From positions 558,001 through 622,000 of the forward strand of contig NZ_ATWI01000009.1 in assembly GCF_000421165.1 (NCBI RefSeq): DNA of 64,000 bases. Reading direction: 5' to 3'. The notes below the pieces were generated by a model. That model searched no databases and was not told the DNA's origin. It was given only the letters and a program-made list of their open reading frames with translations. The DNA is from Marinobacter daepoensis DSM 16072 (lineage in GTDB: Bacteria > Pseudomonadota > Gammaproteobacteria > Pseudomonadales > Oleiphilaceae). The position numbers were made by a program, and so were the translations under genes. This document shows, piece after piece, positions 28,139 through 37,417 of this stretch (its first letter is position 1; each line of letters opens with the position of its first letter).

Positions 28139-28606
28139 ATGTCATCCGCAGCATTGAATCAACCCGTGCCCGATTTTCAGGCAGAAGCAACCGGCGATCA
28201 AACGGTCCAGTTGTCCAACCTGAAGGGCCGGAACATCGTTATCTACTTCTACCCAAAAGACAACACACCCGGGTGCACAACGGAAGGCCAGGACTTCCGC
28301 GACCGGATGGACGCCTTCAGCGCTCTGGATACCGACATCTTCGGCGTCTCCCGAGACGGCCTGAAAGCCCACGAGAACTTCCGGGCCAAGCACGACTTCC
28401 GCTTCCATCTGATTACAGACAAAGAGGAAACACTGTGCAAGCTGTTCGATGTCATCAAGCTTAAGAAGCTCTATGGCAAGGAACACCTGGGGATTGAGCG
28501 CAGCACCTTCCTGATCGACAAGGAAGGCGTTCTGCGCAAGGAATGGCGCGGCGTGAAGGTCAAAGGCCACGCCGACGAGGTGCTGGAGGCCGTCAAAACC
28601 CTGTAA
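28139..28606 (+). CDS. bcp: Thiol peroxidase (Bcp/PrxQ)
   Basis: 155-residue peroxiredoxin reducing hydroperoxides. Peroxidatic Cys46 sits in PKDNTPGCTTEGQDFRD. The second Cys found five residues later in E. coli Bcp is absent (Gly-Gln here), so this is probably a one-Cys or atypical type. RBS AGGAG is five bases before the ATG. Divergent from dapA, an order common in gammaproteobacteria. Confidence 0.92.
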   Translation: MSSAALNQPVPDFQAEATGDQTVQLSNLKGRNIVIYFYPKDNTPGCTTEGQDFRDRMDAFSALDTDIFGVSRDGLKAHENFRAKHDFRFHLITDKEETLCKLFDVIKLKKLYGKEHLGIERSTFLIDKEGVLRKEWRGVKVKGHADEVLEAVKTL

Positions 28607-28615
28607 CGACCTCGT

Positions 28616-29692
28616 TTACTCGCCAGTGGCTGGTGCTGGGGGCATATCCTTCACCGGCCATGCCGCAAAAACCGCTTTGAGCATGGTTGCCAGCGGGATG
28701 GCAAAGAACACCCCCCACAAGCCCCAGATACCACCGAAGAACAACACCGCCACAATAATGGCCACGGGGTGCAGGTTATTCACTTCCGAGAACAGAATAG
28801 GAACCAGAACGTTCCCATCCAGCGCCTGAATAACGCCATAGACCACCATCACCCAGATGAAGTGACTCCCCCACCCGAAGGCAAACAACGCGATCACCGC
28901 AACCGGAATCGTGACAACCGCCGCACCGATGTAGGGAATCACCACACTGAGCCCTACCAGCAAGGACAGCAGCGCGGCGTAGGGCATCCCCAGAAACTTG
29001 AAGGCAACATAAGTCACACCGCCCACAATGAGAATTTCGACCGCCTTTCCCCGGACATAATTGGCACACTGGAGATTCACTTCATGCCAGATTCTGACCA
29101 TCATCGGTCTCTGGGGCGGCAACAGATGGGCAATCGAGTTAACCAGCACCTGACGATCTTTCAGGAAGAAAAAGACCAGTATCGGCACAAGCACCATGTA
29201 TATCAGCAATGCCACAAGATCCGGGATGCTCGACAGCGAGAACGAAACCAGCCACTGAGTCAGATGGCCCACCTCCTGAGAAATCTGCTGGTACATGGTA
29301 TTGACCGTTTCCACAGACACCAGATGAGGATACTCTTCGGGCAAAACCTCCAGATAGGACTGCAACTCCCGAATAATTCTCGGCGCCTCGCCCGCCAGGT
29401 TACTGAGCTGGGTCCAGATCAACGGCAGCAAACCAAAGATGAACCCGACAAGCACACCCAGAAACACCACGAACACACCGATTACGGCAAAGAGCTCCGG
29501 CACGCCCAGGCGATTGAGCTTGGCAACCAGCCCCTGAAGAATAAACGCGACAATCAGCGAGGCGATGGCTGGAGCCAGCATGGCCCCGAACCAGATGATG
29601 AAGACCGTTCCGGCCACCAGAAGCAGGAACAGGATAACGGCTTCTTCGTCTGAAAAATATTTGTGGGCTAGACCACGCAGAATTCTGACCAT
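28616..29692 (-). CDS. PerM / AI-2E family transporter
   Basis: 358-residue polytopic membrane protein with about seven to eight hydrophobic segments, including VILFLLLVAGTVFIIWFGAML near the N-terminus, LVPILVFFFLKDRQVLV, GGVTYVAFKFLGMPYAALLSLLVGLSVVIPYIGA and LFFGGIWGLWGVFFAIPLATMLKAV. These signatures define the AI-2E/PerM family, whose substrates are mostly unproven. It lies 15 bases downstream of the TusA-like gene and converges with bcp. Confidence 0.88.
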   Translation of the reverse strand: MVRILRGLAHKYFSDEEAVILFLLLVAGTVFIIWFGAMLAPAIASLIVAFILQGLVAKLNRLGVPELFAVIGVFVVFLGVLVGFIFGLLPLIWTQLSNLAGEAPRIIRELQSYLEVLPEEYPHLVSVETVNTMYQQISQEVGHLTQWLVSFSLSSIPDLVALLIYMVLVPILVFFFLKDRQVLVNSIAHLLPPQRPMMVRIWHEVNLQCANYVRGKAVEILIVGGVTYVAFKFLGMPYAALLSLLVGLSVVIPYIGAAVVTIPVAVIALFAFGWGSHFIWVMVVYGVIQALDGNVLVPILFSEVNNLHPVAIIVAVLFFGGIWGLWGVFFAIPLATMLKAVFAAWPVKDMPPAPATGE

Positions 29693-29707
29693 GAATGACT
29701 CCGGAAA

Positions 29708-29935
29708 TTAACCGCCGCACTTTATCACGAAACGGTACTCCCCATTACTCTCCGATTGGCTGACAAGAGTATGGGACGATAGCGCAAGCCACGCCGGGAT
29801 ATCCCGTTTCGAACCTGTGTCGGTGGCCACCACCTCCAGCTCCTGCCCGGGAGCCATGGCATTGAGTTCCAGCTTCGTTTTCAGAAGCGGCATGGGACAA
29901 CGCAAACCGGTCGCATCCAGGGTTTTGTCAGACAT
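29708..29935 (-). CDS. TusA-family sulfurtransferase
   Basis: 75 residues, normal for the family. TLDATGLRCPMPLLKTKLELNAM contains the sulfur-carrying Cys13 in the CPxP-type motif. TusA passes persulfide sulfur to the TusBCD/MnmA relay or other pathways. Which pathway this copy serves is not evident. The partner gene downstream is the PerM-like permease, an arrangement also seen next to BepA-like genes in related genomes. Confidence 0.85.
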   Translation of the reverse strand: MSDKTLDATGLRCPMPLLKTKLELNAMAPGQELEVVATDTGSKRDIPAWLALSSHTLVSQSESNGEYRFVIKCGG

Positions 29936-30091
29936 ATTCAGCCGTTACCATTACGTTTAATACAGTAATCAGGCACGCATTATGCCGCTGGTGTTACTCT
30001 ATTGCATCACAAGAGTTGGTAATGCTCCTGAGAACTTGCCGGGAGCCGCCTTGTCAAACGGGCAATCTGGATTCAGGGTACTTTCAGACAC

Positions 30092-31561
30092 ATGAACCTC
30101 CATCGCAACAACCGCCATCGCTCCTGGGCCAGAGCTCTGCTTCTGTCGCTCCTGATGGCACCCGCGCTCCCGACCGCCTACGCCCAGTCGTCCGATCTCC
30201 CGAGCATCGGAGGCAGTGGCGGGCTCATTTCCGGACAACTGGAAGCCGATATCGGACAACAGGTGATGTCCTCCATCCGGCGCTCAGCACCGCAGCTGCA
30301 GGACCCTCTGGTCTATGATTACCTGAGTTCGATCATCTATCGCCTCGTCCCCTCCGCCCCTCTGGATAACCGGGACCTGAAGCTGGTTATCATCGACAGC
30401 CCGGCCATTAACGCCTTCGCCGTACCAGGAGGGGTTGTTGGCGTTAACGGCGGCCTGTTCCTGAACGCCACCACGGAACAGCAATTTGCCTCTGTACTGG
30501 CCCACGAACTGGCTCACCTGAGCCAACGGCATTTTGCCCGCCGAATGCAACAGCAGGAAACCAGCGCACCACTTACCCTGGCCGGCATGATCGCCGGCAT
30601 CGTACTGTCTGCAGTTACTCAATCCGACATTGGCATTGCCGCCATCGCAGGCACCCAGGCACTGACCGTACAGAACATGCTGGCTTACAGCCGGGCGCAT
30701 GAGCAGGAAGCCGACCGGGTCGGTATGGACATTCTGGCCAGCGCAGGAATGGACCCCCGCGGCATGCCGGAAATGTTTGAAATCATGATGCGCCAGAACC
30801 GGCTACAAGGGAACCGGCTTCCGGAATACCTTTCGACTCACCCCCTGACACAGAATCGGGTGGCCGACAGCCGCAACCGGGCGGAGCAATACCCCGACAC
30901 CAAAATCCAGGATGGGCAGGAATATCACCTTGTCCGCAGCCGCCTCCAGGTGCATTACAGCAAGTCACCGGAGAAAGCAGCAGAGACCTTTGAGAACTAT
31001 CTCAACCAGGAAGAGACGCAGCACAACGATGCCATTCGCTATGGACTGGCCGTAGCCTATCACCAGAGCCGCCGTTATCAGGATGCTGAACAGCTGCTGA
31101 GAAAACTTCTGGAAGCCAATCCCGGGCGCATTACTCTTCAGGTTTCACTGGCCGAAACACTGATCAGCCAGAAACGATACAGCGATGCCAGAAACCTGCT
31201 GACGCAGGCCCTGGCGCGAAACCCGGGCAACTACCCGATAACCGTAACGCTGGCTGCCACGGAACTGGCTGACGGCAATGGCGCAACGGCCTCCGACTAT
31301 CTGCGGGAACTCACTCGACGCCTGCCCGGCCAGGAGCAACTCTGGCTCAGACTGGCAGAAGCCGAAGGCGTGGCAAGAAATATTGTTGGCGTGCATCGGG
31401 CAAGAGCCGAATACGATGTACTGATGGGTGACCTGAAATCCGCCCAGCGCCAACTGCGCCAGGCTCAGGAGAAGCTGCCCGCCGGGTCTGCCGAGCGGCA
31501 GGTGGTCAGCGAGCGCCTTGGAGAACTCACCAACCGGCTTCAGGCACGCGAAGCCGGTTGA
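30092..31561 (+). CDS. bepA: BepA-like periplasmic M48 metalloprotease with TPR
   Basis: 489 residues: signal peptide ending PTAYAQ, M48 protease domain with HELAH zinc motif (138-142) and third ligand in SRAHEQEADRVGMDIL, then a C-terminal TPR array (about 300-480). Architecture and length equal E. coli BepA/YfgC, which degrades or assists stalled LptD and BAM substrates. Alone on the plus strand, convergent with nadA. Confidence 0.9.
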   Translation: MNLHRNNRHRSWARALLLSLLMAPALPTAYAQSSDLPSIGGSGGLISGQLEADIGQQVMSSIRRSAPQLQDPLVYDYLSSIIYRLVPSAPLDNRDLKLVIIDSPAINAFAVPGGVVGVNGGLFLNATTEQQFASVLAHELAHLSQRHFARRMQQQETSAPLTLAGMIAGIVLSAVTQSDIGIAAIAGTQALTVQNMLAYSRAHEQEADRVGMDILASAGMDPRGMPEMFEIMMRQNRLQGNRLPEYLSTHPLTQNRVADSRNRAEQYPDTKIQDGQEYHLVRSRLQVHYSKSPEKAAETFENYLNQEETQHNDAIRYGLAVAYHQSRRYQDAEQLLRKLLEANPGRITLQVSLAETLISQKRYSDARNLLTQALARNPGNYPITVTLAATELADGNGATASDYLRELTRRLPGQEQLWLRLAEAEGVARNIVGVHRARAEYDVLMGDLKSAQRQLRQAQEKLPAGSAERQVVSERLGELTNRLQAREAG

Positions 31562-31569
31562 TCAGGCGC

Positions 31570-32631
31570 TCAGGCGTTGCCCGCCGCCTTGAGGTTCATA
31601 TTGGCCGTAAAGTCCAGCATTCGCCGCAGCGGGCGCAATGCATCCTCTCGCAAGCCCTCATCCACCAGCACCTCCTGATCCCCTGATTCAAGAACCTGAA
31701 GCAGGTTCTCCAGGCCATTCATGGCCATCCAGGGGCAGTGAGCACAGCTGCGACAGGTAGCTCCGTTGCCAGCCGTGGGCGCCTCAATCAACGTCTTGCT
31801 CGGCGCCAGTTGCTGCATCTTGTAGAAAATACCGTTGTCGGTAGCAACAATGAACTCGTCGTTCGGCAACGTCTGCACGGCGTGGATCAACTGGGAGGTT
31901 GAACCAATCACATCGGCCATCTGAACCACCGCATCAGGTGATTCCGGATGCACCAGAACCGCCGCATCCGGATACAGAGCCTTGAGATCTTCCAGCCCCC
32001 GGAATTTGAACTCCTCATGCACGATGCAGGAGCCATCCCAAAGCAGGACATCCGCCCCCGTGGTCTTTTGGACATAGCCCCCCAGATGCTTATCCGGCGC
32101 CCACAGGATTTTCTCCCCTTTCGCATCCAGATGCTCAACGATGGCCTGGGCACAGCTGGAGGTCACGACCCAGTCAGCGCGAGCTTTCACCGCCGCTGAG
32201 GTATTGGCGTAAACCACCACCGTGCGGTCCGGGTGCTGATCACAGAAGGCGGAGAATTCATCTGCCGGGCAACCAATATCCAGGGAACACGTAGCTTCGA
32301 GCGTTGGCATCAACACCCGCTTCTCCGGATTAAGGATCTTTGCCGTCTCCCCCATGAAACGAACCCCTGCCACAACGACAGTCGATGCCGGGTGCTGGTT
32401 ACCAAAGCGCGCCATCTCCAGTGAGTCGGCCACACAGCCGCCGGTTTCTTCAGCCAGTCGCTGAATATCCGGGTCGGTGTAGTAGTGCGCAACCAGAACG
32501 GCATCCTTCTCCTTCAGAGCCACCTTGATCCTGGCCTCCAGCTCTGCTTTTTCGGAGGCGCTCAGGGGTTTGGGTTCCGCCGCGTGGGCGAGATGTTCCT
32601 GAACCAGAATGCGGTCTTGCGCTTTAGTCAT
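31570..32631 (-). CDS. nadA: Quinolinate synthase A
   Basis: [4Fe-4S] enzyme of de novo NAD synthesis, 353 residues. Conserved segments are [76 protein letters not shown] and the C-terminal [13 protein letters not shown]. Candidate cluster cysteines sit in the ATC, SSC and HCPWM motifs. Expression is probably driven from the inverted-repeat-flanked promoter just upstream. Confidence 0.95.
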   Translation of the reverse strand: MTKAQDRILVQEHLAHAAEPKPLSASEKAELEARIKVALKEKDAVLVAHYYTDPDIQRLAEETGGCVADSLEMARFGNQHPASTVVVAGVRFMGETAKILNPEKRVLMPTLEATCSLDIGCPADEFSAFCDQHPDRTVVVYANTSAAVKARADWVVTSSCAQAIVEHLDAKGEKILWAPDKHLGGYVQKTTGADVLLWDGSCIVHEEFKFRGLEDLKALYPDAAVLVHPESPDAVVQMADVIGSTSQLIHAVQTLPNDEFIVATDNGIFYKMQQLAPSKTLIEAPTAGNGATCRSCAHCPWMAMNGLENLLQVLESGDQEVLVDEGLREDALRPLRRMLDFTANMNLKAAGNA

Positions 32632-32651
32632 CGTTTATTCTCTGATTGACG

Positions 32652-32699
32652 TTCACGGCCAGAGTATACCACTTCTGCCTTTTGATTCATGGCCGTGAA
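32652..32699 (-). promoter_or_regulatory. nadA promoter with flanking inverted repeat
   Basis: On the minus strand TGGTATACT (32663-32671) is an extended -10 about 35 bases before the nadA start. Nine-base arms TTCACGGCC (32652-32660) and GGCCGTGAA (32691-32699) flank it symmetrically. A separate small hairpin CCTATC-tgt-GATAGG lies at 32701-32715. The arms could be a repressor site; no regulator is identified. Confidence 0.5.
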
Positions 32700-32762
32700 A
32701 CCTATCTGTGATAGGCCACGGGACGGTTTTCATTCTGCCACCACCATTGGGTTTTTGAAGGC

Positions 32763-32792
32763 AAAAAAAAAGAGCCTTTCGGCTCTTTTTTT
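32763..32792. terminator. Intrinsic terminator behind the tRNA-Lys genes
   Basis: A-run, AGAGCC-tttc-GGCTCT hairpin (32771-32786), T-run: symmetrical and usable in both directions. It lies directly downstream of the tRNA genes on the minus strand. Confidence 0.88.
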
Positions 32793-32821
32793 CGCAAACC
32801 CTATTGCTTGGCCTGCCTTAT

Positions 32822-32897
32822 TGGTGGGTCGTGAAGGATTCGAACCTTCGACCAATTGGTTAAAAGCCAACTGCTCTACCAACTGAGCTAACGACCC
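32822..32897 (-). tRNA. tRNA-Lys (anticodon UUU), distal copy
   Basis: 76-nt cloverleaf on the minus strand with encoded CCA: acceptor GGGTCGT/ACGACCC, D-arm AGCTCAGTTGGTAGAGC, anticodon loop CTTTTAA, T-arm with GGTTCGAATCC. Identical in sequence to the copy 57 bases upstream. Confidence 0.97.
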
Positions 32898-32954
32898 ATA
32901 ACTGTATGCTGGCTTTTCATCCAGCGAGCCCCGCCAAAACGGCTACTCTGAATT

Positions 32955-33030
32955 TGGTGGGTCGTGAAGGATTCGAACCTTCGACCAATTGGTTAAAAGC
33001 CAACTGCTCTACCAACTGAGCTAACGACCC
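32955..33030 (-). tRNA. tRNA-Lys (anticodon UUU), proximal copy
   Basis: Same 76-nt sequence including CCA as the downstream copy. First tRNA read from the promoter at 33044-33071, probably cotranscribed with its twin. Confidence 0.97.
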
Positions 33031-33043
33031 AAACGAGGCGCAC

Positions 33044-33071
33044 ATATTACTGATATTTTTTTGGTGATCAA
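33044..33071 (-). promoter_or_regulatory. Stable-RNA type promoter for tRNA-Lys pair
   Basis: Minus strand: -35 TTGATC (33066-33071), 16-base A-rich spacer, -10 TAATAT (33044-33049), then a GC-rich discriminator GTGCGCC before the first tRNA. GC-rich discriminators are typical of stringently controlled stable-RNA promoters. Confidence 0.7.
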
Positions 33072-33142
33072 CCCCTTTTTTTGGGGTGAGCCAATTTTTT
33101 TTATCAATCGGTCAAGATGTAGGCAACCTGACCAAAATCCAG

Positions 33143-33919
33143 TCAACCCTGATTGGACTCCAGGTATTTCTTTGCAAGATCTGCCGCCCCTGACTTCGGA
33201 TACTGCTGAACCACCATGTTCATCCGCCGCCGGGCCTCACTTTTCTCACCAAGCTTATCCAATGTTACCCCAAGCTTGTAGACCGCATCTGGCGCTTTTC
33301 GGTGATCCGCATACCGAGTCGATACGATAGTAAAAGCCTGCTGAGCCTGCTCCAGCTGCGGCTTGGCCAGGTATACCTCTCCCAACCAGTAGTAGGCATT
33401 GACCGTCAGATCCCCTTCCGGGTATTTGTCGACAAACTCGTATAGCTGCGTGATGGCCGAGTCAAAGTCCTTTTTGTTGCGAATCAGGTCAATGATCTGA
33501 TTGTAGCGCTCCTGCTCTTCAGCTTCCGGAGAACGATACACCCGGGCCGGAGTCAGCCGCCCGCCGTTACCGTCCGCGCTTTCGGAATCTGGCTGACCGG
33601 CCGCTGCCTCCCGGTTTTCAATGGATTTGGAAAGCTCCAGTATCCGCTGATCCAGATCAACGTAACGATCCCTTCCCTGCTGCTGCAGGCGGGTAATCTG
33701 ATGTTCCTGCCCCTCAACCTTGCCCCGAAGGTCTCTGACCTCTCGCTGCAACTGCTGAATCATGTAGAACAGCTCCGCCGTTGCCTGACTGTTTCCAGCC
33801 TTGCGCTGGGCTTCGGAGCTCGTGTTCTGATAGGCAGGTGTGGACGACTGTGCCTGGGTAACTCCCGCCAGGCCAATGCCCAGCGGGAGAAGCACGGCCG
33901 CCATGAGTTGTTTTCTCAT
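33143..33919 (-). CDS. cpoB: Cell division coordinator CpoB (YbgF)
   Basis: 258-residue periplasmic protein. Signal peptide MRKQLMAAVLLPLGIGLAGVTQAQ, a coiled coil at about 50-95 (LFYMIQQLQREVRDLRGKVEGQEHQITRLQQQGRDRY), and C-terminal TPRs (about 130-255: YNQIIDLIRNKKDFDSAITQLYEFVDKYPEG...). CpoB links the Tol machine to peptidoglycan synthesis at the septum. Last gene of the tol-pal cluster, 22 bases after pal. Confidence 0.93.
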   Translation of the reverse strand: MRKQLMAAVLLPLGIGLAGVTQAQSSTPAYQNTSSEAQRKAGNSQATAELFYMIQQLQREVRDLRGKVEGQEHQITRLQQQGRDRYVDLDQRILELSKSIENREAAAGQPDSESADGNGGRLTPARVYRSPEAEEQERYNQIIDLIRNKKDFDSAITQLYEFVDKYPEGDLTVNAYYWLGEVYLAKPQLEQAQQAFTIVSTRYADHRKAPDAVYKLGVTLDKLGEKSEARRRMNMVVQQYPKSGAADLAKKYLESNQG

Positions 33920-33941
33920 GGAAACGTCCGTCCGTTCGGTT

Positions 33942-34514
33942 TTACGGGAACACCAGCTCTACGCGACGGTTCTGAGCATGTGCACTCTCGGTTCCACCAC
34001 GCACAGCCGGCTTTTCTTCACCATAGCTGATGGTTTCAATCTGGCCACGGGAAACGCCGTTTACAATCAGGAAGCGTTGTACGGCATTGGCACGACGCTC
34101 ACCCAGAGCCAGGTTGTACTCTTTGGTGCCACGCTCATCCGCATGACCTTCCAGACGCACCTGACTGCGCGGGTTGTCGGCCAGGTAACGGGCATGGGCT
34201 ACCAACACATCACGGGTGTCTGGCTTGATTTCAGACGTATCGAAATCAAAGTAGAAAACCGTAATGTCACGCAGTGCTTGCTGCTCCGCTTGCTCCTGAG
34301 CTGCCTGACGCTCTTCATCGGTCAGACCTGAACTGGAAATCCCGGAACCGTCATCGCCACCGTACACGGTGGAGCCACCGTCCTGATCGATGGCCGCTAC
34401 GTCGGAGCCGTAACCTCCCTCATCAACCGTTTCACCTGTGGAGCTACAACCCGCAACCAGACCTGCGGACAGGAGCATGGCAAATGCTTTGGCAGATACA
34501 GACGTCTTCATCAT
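33942..34514 (-). CDS. pal: Peptidoglycan-associated lipoprotein Pal
   Basis: 190-residue outer-membrane lipoprotein. Lipobox SAGLVAGC (Cys about 23), a flexible linker, then an OmpA-like domain: FYFDFDTSEIKPDTRDVLVAHARYLADN, RLEGHADERGTKEYNLALGERRANAVQRFL and SYGEEKPA. Binds diaminopimelate in peptidoglycan and TolB. AGGA lies about six bases before the ATG. Confidence 0.96.
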   Translation of the reverse strand: MMKTSVSAKAFAMLLSAGLVAGCSSTGETVDEGGYGSDVAAIDQDGGSTVYGGDDGSGISSSGLTDEERQAAQEQAEQQALRDITVFYFDFDTSEIKPDTRDVLVAHARYLADNPRSQVRLEGHADERGTKEYNLALGERRANAVQRFLIVNGVSRGQIETISYGEEKPAVRGGTESAHAQNRRVELVFP

Positions 34515-34566
34515 ATTACTTCCTCTTTTTCAGCTCTTGGTTTTAATGAATGGGTTCAGTACGTAC

Positions 34567-35898
34567 CTATCGGGTGACCGGACCCCAGGCCGGCTCCCGC
34601 ACCTCTCCTTCCGAGGCCGGGAGACTGTATGCCGCGCCGCCGTCTGCAGACACCACGGTTAACACTCCTTCCCCCTCCTGCCGTGTTGCATAAATCAGCA
34701 ACCGGCCATTCGGAGACACACTGGGCGACTCATCCGAGCCAGTGCGCGTAATCACAGACTCCTCACCATTTTCCAGATTCATTCTGGCAATGTGAAACGA
34801 CCGGTCACGCTGATGAACGTAGTACACGTAGTCACCCGTCGGGCTCGGTCGCGGCCGGGCGTTATAGCGACTTCCGAAGGTAATCCGACGCGGTTCGGCG
34901 CCCGGGCGTTCCATATGATAAATCTGAGGGCCACCGGACCGATCCGACGTAAAGTAGATGCCACGATCAGAATGATCCCACGCCGCTTCGGTATCAATGG
35001 CCCAATGATTGGTCAACCGGCTCAGCTTTCCGCTGGCCAGATCCTTGCTATAGATTTCGGCATTGCCATCACGGGACAACGTCATTAACAGGGAACGGCC
35101 ATCGGCTGACCAGGCCGGTGCCGAATTAAGCCCCGGCAAGTCCGACACTTTCTGGCGCTCACCTGTGGCCAGTTCATGGACAAAAATCACCGGTTTTCCC
35201 GTCTCAAACGAGACATACGCGAGCTTCTTGCCATCAGGAGACCATGCCGGTGACAGAATCGGCTCACGGCTTTCAAGGCGAATCTTGGCACGCTTTCCGT
35301 CGACATCACTGACCTGAAGGCGGTAGCGCGTCTGATCGCCCTGCCCGCTCACGGTTATATAGGCCAGCTTGGTTGAGAAGACACCCTCAACTCCGGTGAT
35401 AGCCTCATAAACCCGGTCACTGATGTGATGCGCCAGCGAACGCACGTTGCCGGCGGGCGCTGCAGCCGTTTCTCCCAGCACCCGTTTCTCCTGATTGACA
35501 TCAAACAGCTCATAGCGGGCCTGAACCCGGTCGCCATTGCGGGTAAGCTGGCCCACGAGCACGTACCGCTGCCCAAGAAGCCGCCAATCCCGGAAGTAGA
35601 CTTCTGAACGCTCCGACGGGAGGCTCAGCATTCTGGATGGCTCGAGGGGACGGAATTCACCGCTCATGGTCAGGTCCGATTGCACCACGCTGCTGACCTT
35701 ATCGCCCGCCGGCATGCTGCCGCTTTCAGCAAAAGGCACTACGGCAATCGGAATCGCCGAACTTGCGCCCTCCGTAATTCGGATCAGAAGCTCCGCCCGA
35801 GCGCCCGACGGCAATGTCAGCATCAGGGCCAGCCACACAATGGCCGGGGTTTTGAGTATTCGGTCAAGACAAAACTTTCTGTCTGTCATAAGCATCAT
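34567..35898 (-). CDS. tolB: Tol-Pal translocation protein TolB
   Basis: 443-residue periplasmic beta-propeller protein. Signal peptide ends LPSGARA, then an N-terminal alpha/beta domain and the propeller with repeated WSPDGKKLAYVSFETG and WSADGRSLLMTLSRDG type blades. Three in-frame ATGs lie close together (35898, 35895, 35889); AAGG from the tolA stop region serves the first two best. It follows tolA by five bases. Confidence 0.94.
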   Translation of the reverse strand: MMLMTDRKFCLDRILKTPAIVWLALMLTLPSGARAELLIRITEGASSAIPIAVVPFAESGSMPAGDKVSSVVQSDLTMSGEFRPLEPSRMLSLPSERSEVYFRDWRLLGQRYVLVGQLTRNGDRVQARYELFDVNQEKRVLGETAAAPAGNVRSLAHHISDRVYEAITGVEGVFSTKLAYITVSGQGDQTRYRLQVSDVDGKRAKIRLESREPILSPAWSPDGKKLAYVSFETGKPVIFVHELATGERQKVSDLPGLNSAPAWSADGRSLLMTLSRDGNAEIYSKDLASGKLSRLTNHWAIDTEAAWDHSDRGIYFTSDRSGGPQIYHMERPGAEPRRITFGSRYNARPRPSPTGDYVYYVHQRDRSFHIARMNLENGEESVITRTGSDESPSVSPNGRLLIYATRQEGEGVLTVVSADGGAAYSLPASEGEVREPAWGPVTR

Positions 35899-35903
35899 CA
35901 GCC

Positions 35904-36923
35904 TTATCGCCGCATTTTCTTGGGATTGAACTCAATCGTGAACTGGCGGAAATAACGCTCAAAGGTGTCACGATTCTCCGGAATGGGGTAGCGATTCAAA
36001 GATCGGACCGCACTCAGTGCCGAGTTGTCAAACGCCGTGTTCCCGCTCCCACTGATCAACTTAACGCCAACCAACTCTCCTGTCGGCAACAGGGTAATCT
36101 GTAATCTGGCGGTCATGTTTTCCGTGGCCGAAGACGGCGGATACCAGGCCTGGCTAAGCCGTTCACGAATCAAGGCCTGATACTTCTCACTTTCGCTCAG
36201 CATCTGCGCTTCCCGGGCACGCGCGGCAGCAGCTTCTTGCTGCTTGCGAGCTTCGGCTTCGCGGTCCTGGCTCGCCTGTTCGGCCAAAGCTTCTAACTGC
36301 TGCTCCCTAAGCCGCCGCTCTGCTTCCAGGCGTTTCTTTTCCGCCTCTTTCTTGCGAGCCTCTTCTTCCCTTCGCTCCTGCTCAGCGGCCTCTTTGCGAC
36401 GCTGCTCTTCCTGGCGCCGTTTTTCTTCCTCAGCCCGGCGCTTCACCTCTTCCTGCTTGCGACGCTCTTCTTCCGCTTTCTGCCGCTCACGTTCTTTGGC
36501 TTCAGCCTCGGCCTTCTGGCGGGCAGCCTCTCGCTCCCGGGCCTGCTTTTCAGCCAACTCCTGTGCCTGCGCCTCTTGTCGGCGACGCTCTTCCTCTCGG
36601 CGCTGAGCTTCTTCCTGCGCCTTTTTCTCGGCTTCCTTCCGGGCTTTCTCTTCCTGAACCCGTTGGCGCTCCTGAGCTTCCGCCTGCTTTCGCTCCCGAT
36701 CCTTGTCCGGCTGATCTTTTTCCTCAACCACGGGTGAAGGCCGGGGCTCCGGGCTTATCAACCTGGCCGAGATACTTCTGGGCTCAGGTTCGGGAGGCGT
36801 ACTCCAGGACCACCCCGCCAGGGCGACCCCGAACACCAACAGATGCAAAGCCACAGAGACCGCAACCGGCGATTTCAGTGGTGCCTTTCCCGAGCTGAGG
36901 ATGTCCCGCTTGTGACCTTTCAA
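35904..36923 (-). CDS. tolA: Cell envelope integrity protein TolA
   Basis: 339 residues. One N-terminal membrane helix (AVSVALHLLVFGVALAGW), a long charged Lys/Glu/Ala/Arg/Gln coiled domain II (about 60-240), then a C-terminal domain III (YQALIRERLSQAWYPPSSATENMTARLQITLLPTGELVGVKLISGSGNTAFDNSALSAV). Bridges the TolQR motor to TolB/Pal. The start is TTG at 36923, with GGTGGTGAC upstream; an ATG alternative is not available before the membrane helix. Confidence 0.93.
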   Translation of the reverse strand: MKGHKRDILSSGKAPLKSPVAVSVALHLLVFGVALAGWSWSTPPEPEPRSISARLISPEPRPSPVVEEKDQPDKDRERKQAEAQERQRVQEEKARKEAEKKAQEEAQRREEERRRQEAQAQELAEKQAREREAARQKAEAEAKERERQKAEEERRKQEEVKRRAEEEKRRQEEQRRKEAAEQERREEEARKKEAEKKRLEAERRLREQQLEALAEQASQDREAEARKQQEAAAARAREAQMLSESEKYQALIRERLSQAWYPPSSATENMTARLQITLLPTGELVGVKLISGSGNTAFDNSALSAVRSLNRYPIPENRDTFERYFRQFTIEFNPKKMRR

Positions 36924-36941
36924 AATGTCACCACCATCCTG

Positions 36942-37391
36942 TTACTGGTTATCATTCGGTGCGTCGGTTATCAGTCCAATACCGGTTGCGCCTGCCGCCT
37001 GAAGTTCTGCCATCAGGCGCACAACCACCCCATAGTCGACGTATTCATCCCCTCGCACCAGCACTTCGCCATTGGTTCTCTGTGACAGAATCTTTGCCAC
37101 CTGATTCCGCACTTCGTCGAGCGCCATCGGTTCGCTGGCATCATCCCCGACTTCAAGAAAGTATGCGCCGTTACTGTCGACTGACACGGTAATGGATTCT
37201 ACGTCCTTATCCTGCTGAATCGGATCAGAGGTGGTTTCCGGCAAATCCACTTTCACGCCCTGCGTCAGCATGGGCGCAGTCACCATGAAAATCACCAGAA
37301 GCACCAGCATCACATCAATGTAAGGGACCACGTTGATCTCAGACATTGGCTTACGCCGCTGCTGAGGCATCATTCCCATACCTTTCCTCAC
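36942..37391 (-). CDS. tolR: Tol motor subunit TolR
   Basis: 149-residue ExbD/TolR protein. SEINVVPYIDVMLVLLVIFMVTAPM is the membrane helix with the functional Asp, followed by a periplasmic domain (VKVDLPETTSDPIQQ...). The start is GTG at 37391, six bases after AGGAGG; ATGs four to seven codons later are possible. Part of the proton-driven TolQR motor. Confidence 0.95.
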   Translation of the reverse strand: MRKGMGMMPQQRRKPMSEINVVPYIDVMLVLLVIFMVTAPMLTQGVKVDLPETTSDPIQQDKDVESITVSVDSNGAYFLEVGDDASEPMALDEVRNQVAKILSQRTNGEVLVRGDEYVDYGVVVRLMAELQAAGATGIGLITDAPNDNQ

Positions 37392-37417
37392 GCTAACCTC
37401 CTGTCACAGCCAGCCAC

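Noticed and set aside
36100..36760. Repetitive low-complexity DNA in tolA
   Set aside because: Explained by the Lys/Glu/Ala/Gln/Arg-rich coiled domain II normal for TolA; not a mobile or regulatory repeat.
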